DNA from: Firmicutes bacterium UBA1764
GTDB taxonomy: Bacteria > Bacillota > Clostridia > Peptostreptococcales > Anaerovoracaceae
Length of the DNA: 20,463 bases
Direction: 5' to 3'
NCBI GenBank assembly: GCA_002315535.1
Contig: DCHA01000017.1
Span: forward strand, 1-20,463
The position numbers were made by a program, and so were the translations under genes. Positions within the stretch are counted from its first letter, which is position 1, and every line of letters begins with the position of its first letter. The notes beneath the pieces were generated by a model. It ran no database searches. It worked only from the letters and a program-made list of their open reading frames with translations, and was not told where the DNA came from. Shown one piece after another: positions 8,113-15,175 of the stretch.

Positions 8113-8145
8113 ATAATATTATTAGTAGATTATTAATAATATTAT
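8113..8145. promoter_or_regulatory. perfect AT-only inverted repeat between divergent kinase and regulator genes
   Basis: Arms ATAATATTATTA (8113-8124) and TAATAATATTAT (8134-8145) are perfect 12 bp reverse complements around a 9 nt centre. The right arm covers the TATAAT at 8141-8146 that would be the -10 box of the response-regulator unit, so a protein bound here could block transcription. It could also simply be an AT-rich promoter stretch; the exact symmetry favours an operator. Confidence 0.5.
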
Positions 8146-8146
8146 A
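8141..8146 (-). promoter_or_regulatory. possible -10 box of the response-regulator/Hpt/ABC-F unit
   Basis: TATAAT on the minus strand, 45 nt upstream of the ATG at 8095. The -35 region (AGGTTT-like at 16 bp) is poor. It overlaps the inverted repeat at 8113-8145. Confidence 0.4.
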
Positions 8147-8179
8147 CCTGAAACTAGAGTAAAAACCTATCTATTATGG

Positions 8180-8185
8180 TAGAAT
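8180..8185 (+). promoter_or_regulatory. possible -10 box of the hybrid kinase gene
   Basis: TAGAAT on the plus strand about 40 nt upstream of the kinase ATG at 8226. No recognisable -35 hexamer stands at 17 bp, so confidence is low. Confidence 0.3.
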
Positions 8186-8225
8186 AAAGTAAATGATTTG
8201 TTTAATTTTTCCGAGGAGACAAACC

Positions 8226-10382
8226 ATGAAAGACAGTAAAAAGGAAAATCTCATTTTTATTTCTATTCTGGTCCTTATGATTGCAGTAATGCTTTTCGTA
8301 ATTGTAAGGCTCAGTTCTTATGTAAAGACCTCAATTCATAATGAAAGAGCGAATTATCTAAGTGCCCAAACCGAATCTGTTGCGGGTCTAATCGATAGCA
8401 TCATCAATCAGTACCAAGACTACTCTGTTGTATGCAAGCAATCAATCGGATACGAGCTTTCAGAAGGCGATGAAATATCTGAGTTTATGGATGAAGCGCT
8501 GAAGAAGCTTTTTATTGCTGATGCAAGACTTATCCTAATCGACAGCAATTGTACCTGGTACGGAGAAAACAACAGCTGGGGCAGAATCACATCTATAAAC
8601 AGTTATACTGACGACACAGCAGATGAACTGATTTACATTACTACCGGTGTAGACGTTGATATTGAGAGCTTCGTTTTCAGAACCCGTCTCGACCAGCCAA
8701 TCAAGGTAAAGCATAACGGAGAAGATGCGATTATCGAGTACTGCGCTGTTATTTACTATGTCGACAAGTTTAACCAAAAGCTTTATGAAGCATTCCCGTA
8801 CGAATGTAACAGCTTTGTCTGCGATGAATACGGCACCATGCTTTATAAGAATCTCACGATGGGATCCTTGATTAATGGGACAAATCTCCTTACGAAATAT
8901 GAAAGAGTTGATTTCTTATTCGGTGATAATGCAACTGATTTGCTGAATAGTATTAAGCAAAGAAAAGCAACTGTTGCCGAGATGAAGATAAACGATAACA
9001 ATTTCTTCATCTGTACCGCTCCGCTTTCCGTTAACAATTGGCTGGCAAGCTTTGTTATTAATACCGAACAGCTCGCCTCCGGAGCGTACATAGACACCAT
9101 CGCAACATATATTCTCGTCATAGGAATAGTATTCTCACTCGCTCTGGCGATTGCTGTAATTACATCGATTAACATTTCAAATAACAAAAAAATGCTGGAA
9201 AAAGAGCAGCTTGCAAACGCATATCTTGCAAAGGCGTCAACAGCGAAATCCGAGTTCCTGTCTAATATGACGCACGATATCAGAACTCCTATTAACGGCA
9301 TTTTGGGAATGACGGCTCTGGCAAAGAAAGAAGCCTTAGGAGGCAAGGCGATGGACTGCCTTAATAAAATCGAGATTTCTTCTAATTATCTGTTGTCACT
9401 GGTTAACGATGTTCTTGATATGAGCGCTATAGAAAACGGCGCACTTAAAATCAACAACCAGCCGCTTAACATCAAAGAGCTTTGCGAAAGCTGCGTTGAT
9501 ATCACAAAGACTCAGGCTCTAAACAGAAAGCTTAATATCACATGCAGGCTAAACATTAGTCACGAATATATTCTCGCTGACGATCTGCACCTAAAACAGA
9601 TATTCATAAACATTCTGAGCAATGCTGTTAAATTCACACCGGATGGTGGCTCAATCGAGTTTAGAGCAGATGAAATGAAATGTGCAGATTCTCTTGTATC
9701 CTTCCTCTTTGAGATAAAGGATACCGGAGAAGGAATGGAGCAGGAATTCATCAATAACATTTGGGATCGCTTCGCACAAAGTGATGCCGGAGCGCGTAGC
9801 AAATATAAGGGCACCGGACTTGGCATGGCTATTACCAAGAATCTTGTTGACAGCATGGGTGGTCATATCGATGTCAGGAGCAAGCTCGGTGAAGGAAGCC
9901 GCTTCATTATCACACAAAGCTTTGAAGCATGTGATCCAATTGTAAGCACAGAAAGCGAAGAAGCTGCACCAAATATTTCCGGAGCCAAGATTCTTCTCGC
10001 AGAGGACAACGAGATTAACATGGAAATCGCAAAATGCCTGCTTGAAGACAGTGGTGCAGTGGTTACTCCGGCAGAAAACGGGAAGATTGCATTGGATATT
10101 TTTGCAGAAAGCAGCGAGTTCTATTTCGATGCTGTATTGATGGATATCATGATGCCTGAAATGAACGGTATTGAAAGCTGCAAAGCTATCAGATCACTTG
10201 ACAGAAAGGATGCTCGATCAATACCTATTATCGCCATGACAGCAAATGCCATGCCTCAGGAAATTGAGAATACAAAGAATGCGGGAATGAATGCCCACCT
10301 CAGCAAACCCATTGATATTGATATGGTTCTCAGCACAATTGCAAGCTTTATAAAGGAGGATAAGAGTAATGAAACAGTTTAA
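8226..10382 (+). CDS. membrane-bound hybrid sensor histidine kinase
   Basis: A 718-residue kinase. The start at 8226 (MKDSKKEN) has GAGGAG at 8213-8218, 7 nt upstream; the frame is open 33 nt further up but without a ribosome binding site. Order: membrane span 1 (about 9-29), an extracytoplasmic region of about 260 residues likely of Cache/PAS-like fold, span 2 (about 292-316), a short linker, HisKA with phospho-His350 (SNMTHDIRTPI), HATPase with N-box Asn466, G1 DTGEG at 499-503 and G2 GTGLGMA at 529-535, then a C-terminal receiver with acceptor Asp640 (LMDIMMP). A kinase ending in a receiver passes phosphate on through an Hpt protein, and one is encoded divergently. Its last 14 nt overlap the start of the solute-binding lipoprotein gene, suggesting that the lipoprotein is its ligand-sensing partner. 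The ligand is unknown. Confidence 0.92.
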   Translation: MKDSKKENLIFISILVLMIAVMLFVIVRLSSYVKTSIHNERANYLSAQTESVAGLIDSIINQYQDYSVVCKQSIGYELSEGDEISEFMDEALKKLFIADARLILIDSNCTWYGENNSWGRITSINSYTDDTADELIYITTGVDVDIESFVFRTRLDQPIKVKHNGEDAIIEYCAVIYYVDKFNQKLYEAFPYECNSFVCDEYGTMLYKNLTMGSLINGTNLLTKYERVDFLFGDNATDLLNSIKQRKATVAEMKINDNNFFICTAPLSVNNWLASFVINTEQLASGAYIDTIATYILVIGIVFSLALAIAVITSINISNNKKMLEKEQLANAYLAKASTAKSEFLSNMTHDIRTPINGILGMTALAKKEALGGKAMDCLNKIEISSNYLLSLVNDVLDMSAIENGALKINNQPLNIKELCESCVDITKTQALNRKLNITCRLNISHEYILADDLHLKQIFINILSNAVKFTPDGGSIEFRADEMKCADSLVSFLFEIKDTGEGMEQEFINNIWDRFAQSDAGARSKYKGTGLGMAITKNLVDSMGGHIDVRSKLGEGSRFIITQSFEACDPIVSTESEEAAPNISGAKILLAEDNEINMEIAKCLLEDSGAVVTPAENGKIALDIFAESSEFYFDAVLMDIMMPEMNGIESCKAIRSLDRKDARSIPIIAMTANAMPQEIENTKNAGMNAHLSKPIDIDMVLSTIASFIKEDKSNETV

Positions 10383-12219
10383 AAAAATTGCAGCGCTATT
10401 AATTGTTTTATCCTTTGTCCTTGGCCTTTGCGGATGTGGCGAGACCGAAATAATACAGGATAGTTCGGATTTAACAATGTATGTCGGCCTTGGTCAGCCA
10501 AGCACAGATTACTATGCTAATCTGCACGACTTAATCCTTGAAAAAACGGGAATTGATGTTAAATACGTTTACACAAATTCCATGGATACGACAAACTCCA
10601 TGGTAGTTATGCTTGAGAACTATGACCTGCCCGCAGATATAATTGTAACCGCAAGCTTCAGCCCCGAGGAAGCACAAAAGAACTCTCTGCTGGATCTTGC
10701 AAGCTATACAAACCTGTCGGATCTGTTCACTACCACAAAGCTAAACCAGGTTGCAATTGAAGGAGCGATATACCAGCTGCCGTTTGCAACAAGACTGATC
10801 GGAGTCGAGTACAACAAGACCTTGCTTGAGGAAATGGGATGGACACTTCCAAGCTCATTTAATGAAATGCTTGAGCTAAAGAAAAAGGCTGATGCAGCAG
10901 GAATCACATTTGCGATTTCCGGAGGCGCCGCTACAGGGCATGGCTTTAACTATCTGATGCACTTGATGGGAACAGACTTTCTCTCAAGCCCAAGCGGAAC
11001 GCAGTGGCTTAATGATTTCTTTGCGGGAGAAACTGATGTGTCTGAATTTGCAGAGCATGCAGAGTATTTTAAAAAATACAAGGAAGCAGGACTTTTCGGC
11101 GAACTTCATGATGAAACCTGGTCCTCTGCGCCTGTATTTAAAGAAGAGCGCGCCCTCTTTTATTACAACATTCTAAATGATGCGCGCAGCGATGAAGGCG
11201 GAGATGAATACGGCAGTATGCCGTGGATCAGTGAAAACGGATCATGCAACTGCTTTACAAGCTATGACAATATATTCATCGGACTTGATAAAAAGCTTGC
11301 ACAGCCTGAATACCAGGACAAATTATCCAAGGCTATCAAGGTTCTTGAATGTATGGCATCAGAAGATGCGACCAAGCTTTTCTCTGAATCAACTCCGGAT
11401 GGCTATGTAGCAACGCAAGGATATAATGTCGAATCTGACAGATTATACTATGAATATGCAGATCATATCACCGCAGGCTACACCCAGCCTTGGTACTATA
11501 ATTACTTTGATACCGACAGCATCGTAGCAGTTGGACAAGCCGTTAATGATTACATTAAGGGCGATAGCAATGTAAGCTTTGATGATATCATGAATGCCCT
11601 TGAAGAGAAAAACGAAGCAAGGCTGAGCAAATCCGAAGGCGACTATGTTGCTATTGATGAAGAATTCAGCTTCGAGGACTGCGCAAAGCTTGAGGCCGCA
11701 GCGGCAGGAATATCACTTCAAAACGCACTTGATAAGGCTGGCCTGCACAAAGAAGTATCTGCAGCCCTGATGCCATATACCGAGTCACTGAACGATCTTC
11801 CGCTTTATAATAAAATTGGCGTTGCGCAGCAAAAGCTTTACGCGGGGCATTTCTCTTACAACCTGATTCAGACACTGATTAATTCAACTCAGAATCAGCC
11901 TGTTGCTGTTGTGATGACAGGTGCAGAAATTAAAGCTCTGGCAAACAAGGGTTTATCCGCACTTGAAGATTATGATAAGAATGTTACTTTTAAATATGCA
12001 TTGGTAACAAAAAACAGTTTTGTTTTAGACGACAAAACAAAATATTATGTCGCAATTTGTGAGGGGTCTCTTAGCAGCAGTGATTACAAGGCCCTTGCGG
12101 ATAGCGGAAAAATCGTAATTGTAAACGGCGAGGCTATTAGAGGAAACGTAGTAAGCGGAATAGAAGAAATCTTTGATGCAAATAAAAAACTTCATCCGGG
12201 AAATTACTGGATGAAGTAA
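10369..12219 (+). CDS. solute-binding lipoprotein with extra C-terminal 5'-nucleotidase-C-like domain
   Basis: A 616-residue predicted lipoprotein. MKQFKKIAALLIVLSFVLGL is followed by CGC, with lipobox LCG-C at 20-23 (Cys23 lipidated). Residues about 33-425 look like a family 1 extracellular solute-binding protein, of the kind that feeds sugar ABC importers (for example YNKTLLEEMGWTLPSSFNEM at 148-167, the classic hinge region). About 450-600 resembles the C-terminal domain of 5'-nucleotidases, with GVAQQKLYAGHF at 484-495, VMTGAEIKAL at 515-524, and LDDKTKYYVAI near 553-563. No permease or ATPase gene is nearby. The strong GGAGG (10355-10359) lies inside the kinase gene and the genes overlap by 14 nt, so a role in presenting ligand to the kinase is likely. 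Lengths and domain limits are by eye, and the C-terminal assignment is moderate. Confidence 0.82.
   Translation: MKQFKKIAALLIVLSFVLGLCGCGETEIIQDSSDLTMYVGLGQPSTDYYANLHDLILEKTGIDVKYVYTNSMDTTNSMVVMLENYDLPADIIVTASFSPEEAQKNSLLDLASYTNLSDLFTTTKLNQVAIEGAIYQLPFATRLIGVEYNKTLLEEMGWTLPSSFNEMLELKKKADAAGITFAISGGAATGHGFNYLMHLMGTDFLSSPSGTQWLNDFFAGETDVSEFAEHAEYFKKYKEAGLFGELHDETWSSAPVFKEERALFYYNILNDARSDEGGDEYGSMPWISENGSCNCFTSYDNIFIGLDKKLAQPEYQDKLSKAIKVLECMASEDATKLFSESTPDGYVATQGYNVESDRLYYEYADHITAGYTQPWYYNYFDTDSIVAVGQAVNDYIKGDSNVSFDDIMNALEEKNEARLSKSEGDYVAIDEEFSFEDCAKLEAAAAGISLQNALDKAGLHKEVSAALMPYTESLNDLPLYNKIGVAQQKLYAGHFSYNLIQTLINSTQNQPVAVVMTGAEIKALANKGLSALEDYDKNVTFKYALVTKNSFVLDDKTKYYVAICEGSLSSSDYKALADSGKIVIVNGEAIRGNVVSGIEEIFDANKKLHPGNYWMK
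12182..12217 (-). terminator. intrinsic terminator of the peptide-export/barnase/barstar operon
   Basis: Arms ACTTCATCC (12189-12197) and GGATGAAGT (12209-12217) are perfect 9 bp complements around an 11 nt loop. On the minus strand the hairpin is followed directly by TTTTTTATT (12188-12180), placing it 8 nt past the barstar stop. It sits inside the last codons of the convergent solute-binding gene, so the two genes share it. On the plus strand no good T-run follows. Confidence 0.8.
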
Positions 12220-12224
12220 TTGTC

Positions 12225-12497
12225 TTATTCAAAATATCTGACGAATACTCTGCTGCGGCTTGTGACTAAATCCTCAAGCAGATTAATAAATGAATTAAAT
12301 TTTGTTCCGATTGTTTCTGAAAGATATTTCTTATCAGCGACGATAAACATAATGTCCTCGTTTATTTCAGAAAGGCAGTCGCACAGAGCATCAAGATTTT
12401 TGCCGTAATAATCAGGAAAACACAATTGAGCTTGCAGTGAGTCATGAATATCATTCATGCTTGCTGCATTTTCTTTTCCGATGTAAACATATTTCAT
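12225..12497 (-). CDS. barstar-family RNase inhibitor
   Basis: A 90-residue cytosolic protein of the barstar family. The signature block FPDYYGKNLDALCDCL (27-42) matches the barstar core that plugs the barnase active site. The two aspartates in DALCD correspond to Asp35 and Asp39 of Bacillus barstar, which bind the active-site basic residues; the tryptophan between them in Bacillus is a Cys here. Barstars bind secreted ribonucleases in the cytosol and protect the producer. GGGGAGGA lies inside the last codons of the barnase gene, and only 3 nt separate that stop from this ATG, so the pair is co-expressed as toxin then inhibitor. Family assignment is confident, and pairing with the adjacent RNase is strongly supported by order. 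Confidence 0.92.
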   Translation of the reverse strand: MKYVYIGKENAASMNDIHDSLQAQLCFPDYYGKNLDALCDCLSEINEDIMFIVADKKYLSETIGTKFNSFINLLEDLVTSRSRVFVRYFE

Positions 12498-12500
12498 TTT

Positions 12501-12989
12501 TTATTCCTCCCCATATAAAAGCTCAAAACTCTTGTAATGATCTTCTGTATAGTAAATCAGCTCTGCGTTTTCAGAATAAATAATTCGCTTTGCTCCCCTG
12601 CTGCTTTCTCCAAGAGTATCTATATCGCACTCATAGTATTTATATTCGTCCGGAAGCAGACCTTCATAGTTGCCGAAGTAATCTCCGCCTATGGCCTTTC
12701 CCGGAGCGTACTTTTCTACAGAGCCGCCTTCCCAGCCAAGAGACTTCGCCTCATTTTTTGTGATGTAATTATCCGGAAGCACCCCGTAGGTCCAAAGATA
12801 CAAAGCGACATCTTCTAAAGAATAATAGCTGCCGTCTTCATCTATCAGGGCTTCCTCTGAGGTAGCTTCTTCGCTTTCAACTACCGAGGATTGATTACCT
12901 TGTACGCTGCTATTATAATCTGAGCCCCCGCATGCGGTCAGTCCAAAGACTAATAATAATACAAGTAAAATCGATAATAGCTTTTTCAT
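12501..12989 (-). CDS. barnase-type ribonuclease lipoprotein
   Basis: A 162-residue protein: lipoprotein signal with lipobox LTAC (Cys20), a Ser/Glu-rich linker of about 30 residues (21-50), then a complete barnase domain from about 55. The matches LPDNYITKNEAKSLGW (71-86) and PGKAIGGDYFGN (96-107) are unmistakable. By alignment to barnase (Glu73, Arg83, Arg87, His102) the catalytic residues are Glu120, Arg131, Arg135 and His151, all present, so the enzyme should cut RNA. Bacillus barnase is released; this one should be tethered to the outer face of the membrane. It lies 15 nt after the second ABC gene with a good GGTGGAG ribosome binding site and is followed by barstar. The organism would thus need barstar only for the short time before export. 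Target and role (competition or RNA nutrition) are inference. Confidence 0.93.
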   Translation of the reverse strand: MKKLLSILLVLLLVFGLTACGGSDYNSSVQGNQSSVVESEEATSEEALIDEDGSYYSLEDVALYLWTYGVLPDNYITKNEAKSLGWEGGSVEKYAPGKAIGGDYFGNYEGLLPDEYKYYECDIDTLGESSRGAKRIIYSENAELIYYTEDHYKSFELLYGEE

Positions 12990-13004
12990 TTCTCCACCTA
13001 ATTA

Positions 13005-15164
13005 TTACAGCATCTGTCTCTTTGCAAGCTCTGCAAATATTCCGCCTTGTGCAATGAGTTCATCAAAGCTGCCGTCTTCAACTATTCTTCCCTGATCCAT
13101 TACAAGTATTCTGTCACAGTGTCTGATAGTTGATAGTCTGTGCGCAATTACTATTCTTGTGCACTTAAGGCTGTCTAAGGCCTCTGCAATCTTTTTCTGA
13201 GTAATATTATCAAGCGCGCTTGTTGCCTCATCAAAGATTAGAATCTTTGGCTTAGGCGCGATGGCTCTGGCAATTGCAAGGCGCTGGCGCTGGCCACCGG
13301 AAATACCGCCGCCGCCCTCGGACAGGAAGGTATGCATACCCATAGGCATGGCCTTTATATCATCTGCGATGCCCGCGATTTCAGCAGCCTCCCATGCTCT
13401 TTCAACAGGAAGAGTCGGTGAGCAAATTGTAATATTGCTGTATATATCCCCTGCGAAGAGTCTGTCGTCCTGCATTACAGTGCCAATCTTTTGGCGAAGC
13501 GCCCTCTTCTCAAGGAATCTGATATCGTTATTGTCATAGTAAATCGAACCCTTTTGCGGATTCTCAAAGCCTAAAAGCAGACGCACTATAGTCGACTTGC
13601 CGCAGCCGGTTCTTCCTACTATTCCTATGTACTGACCGGCATTAATCTTAAGCGAAAAGTCCTCAAGAACGTTTTTGGTATTCTCGCTGTATCTGAATGT
13701 AATCTTGTTCATTTCAATAGCGCCGGAGAGAGCAACCACATCCTGAGTCTTTTCACTATTTTCAGGAACAGTCTCAAGTATAGGCTTAATCATCTCTACA
13801 GACGGTCTGAGTGATGCAAGCTCAACAGCAATTCCCGCAAGGCTCATCAATGCCGCAGAGATTACTCCAAATGAGCTTTGGAATGCATAAAACTCAGCGA
13901 CGTTAATACTGCTTCCTATGCAAAGAGCAAAGATTAGGATTTCTCCGGCAAGGCCGATGAAGCCCATGATTTCATCGCTGTACTTAACCATAAACGGAGG
14001 ATTGTACTGAATGCTCATCTGGTCAGCAAATTCCTTGGTATATCTTGCGAACATTCTCTTTTCTGATCCGGACATCTTAATCTTTTGAATGCCGGAAATC
14101 ATTTCAATTGTACGTCCGTTAATCTTTGCAGACTTATCCATGAGACGCCTTAAGAGGTTCATCTGTCTGAAGGTTACAAAAACAGAGAAGAGAATCTGAA
14201 TGAGTATTATGCAAATTGACGGTACAACAAGCACCGGTGTGTACTGTGAAATCTGAGTAATAAATGCAAGTGAGAACAGACATGAAAGCAATGTATTAAA
14301 AATCAAATCTGTAATCTCTGTGCAGATGCTTTCCATGTATTCCATGCGCGCTGAAATTTCACCGCTTGAGTATTCTCTGAAAAACTCTGTCGGCATGGAC
14401 AGCATGCGCATCATAGTCGCAGACTGAAGTGCCGCTGTCATTTTAACTCCGGATTTAGCAGAGAATAATCCGCCCACTACGTTAAGGAACAGCACAGACA
14501 GCCCAAGAGAAAGCACGAATATCATTGTTGAAATAAGCAGTGATACTGACCCGCTTTCCACAACCGATGAATACAGGAAATAGTTTAGCTTCGGAATAAT
14601 TAAGCCCAGAGATGTCGTTACTGCAAGAAGCAAAATCGACATCACATAATCACTTGCAGCCCATGAGGATACCCCGAACTTAACGAGATCAATAACCGAA
14701 AGCTTCTTTGCGGGTAGTGGCTTGTAGAAACAAATGGCCTCGCTACCCAGCAGCTTTTCGCTTTCCTTATTCAGCTTAATTGTCTTGTGCTGCTTTTTAT
14801 CATAGAAGCTGTAGCCTCCGGACCTTCCCGGAGTTACCGCTATATATTCGTCTCTGTCAGCATATTTGCAGAGGAATACACCAAAGGCAGTCTTGTACCA
14901 GCCCTTTTCTAGCTTTACAGGCCTCTTCATCAGACCTGAAATACGGCAAGCCGAAGACAGCTTTTCTTCCTCGGTTTTCAGCTTATCTGAAAGCTTTACA
15001 GAAGGAAGATGATAGAAACGAAGTATCGTATCAAATTCGTTTTCAGCAGCCTCAAATGAAAAGCTCTCACCGATTATTGCATTAATCGCTGATTCATATG
15101 CGTCACTCAGAGCTTCGTTATCGCTTTCGCGGCGTTTATTTATTTGTTCTTCAAACCAACTCAT
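13005..15164 (-). CDS. NHLM-type bacteriocin ABC transporter, ATP-binding and membrane protein
   Basis: A 719-residue ABC exporter half: an N-terminal cytosolic region of about 160 residues with no peptidase motif, a membrane domain (about 165-460, several spans), and an ATPase domain. Walker A is GRTGCGKS at 517-524, signature ISGGQ at 621-625, Walker B ILIFDE at 641-646 and the H-loop His675, all intact. The layout matches the second ABC protein of NHLM bacteriocin systems, which pairs with the C39-bearing ABC protein encoded just upstream. It starts 11 nt after that gene's stop with AAGGTGG as ribosome binding site, overlapping the stop codon. It probably forms a heterodimeric exporter with that partner to move the leader peptide product of the first gene, though each could also act alone. 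The N-terminal region has no assigned function. Confidence 0.88.
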   Translation of the reverse strand: MSWFEEQINKRRESDNEALSDAYESAINAIIGESFSFEAAENEFDTILRFYHLPSVKLSDKLKTEEEKLSSACRISGLMKRPVKLEKGWYKTAFGVFLCKYADRDEYIAVTPGRSGGYSFYDKKQHKTIKLNKESEKLLGSEAICFYKPLPAKKLSVIDLVKFGVSSWAASDYVMSILLLAVTTSLGLIIPKLNYFLYSSVVESGSVSLLISTMIFVLSLGLSVLFLNVVGGLFSAKSGVKMTAALQSATMMRMLSMPTEFFREYSSGEISARMEYMESICTEITDLIFNTLLSCLFSLAFITQISQYTPVLVVPSICIILIQILFSVFVTFRQMNLLRRLMDKSAKINGRTIEMISGIQKIKMSGSEKRMFARYTKEFADQMSIQYNPPFMVKYSDEIMGFIGLAGEILIFALCIGSSINVAEFYAFQSSFGVISAALMSLAGIAVELASLRPSVEMIKPILETVPENSEKTQDVVALSGAIEMNKITFRYSENTKNVLEDFSLKINAGQYIGIVGRTGCGKSTIVRLLLGFENPQKGSIYYDNNDIRFLEKRALRQKIGTVMQDDRLFAGDIYSNITICSPTLPVERAWEAAEIAGIADDIKAMPMGMHTFLSEGGGGISGGQRQRLAIARAIAPKPKILIFDEATSALDNITQKKIAEALDSLKCTRIVIAHRLSTIRHCDRILVMDQGRIVEDGSFDELIAQGGIFAELAKRQML

Positions 15165-15175
15165 AAAATACCACC

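Noticed and set aside
8193..8225. Upstream Met as start of the hybrid kinase
   Set aside because: The ATG at 8226 has GAGGAG at ideal spacing and begins directly before the membrane span; the upstream codon has no such site.
10369..12219. Solute-binding lipoprotein as part of a sugar importer
   Set aside because: No permease or matching ATPase gene follows; it overlaps a kinase gene and is followed by a convergent operon, so sensing is more likely.
12220..12408. Plus-strand 62-codon open frame after the solute-binding gene
   Set aside because: It is the reverse of the barstar gene, begins 1 nt after another stop, and has no ribosome binding site of its own.
12225..12989. Barnase/barstar as an ordinary intracellular toxin-antitoxin pair
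   Set aside because: The RNase has a lipoprotein export signal, so it acts outside the cell; the inhibitor protects only before export.
13005..15164. Second ABC protein's N-terminal region as a modifying enzyme or second C39 peptidase
   Set aside because: It lacks the Cys/His/Asp set and resembles the non-catalytic N-terminal part usual for this second NHLM ABC protein.
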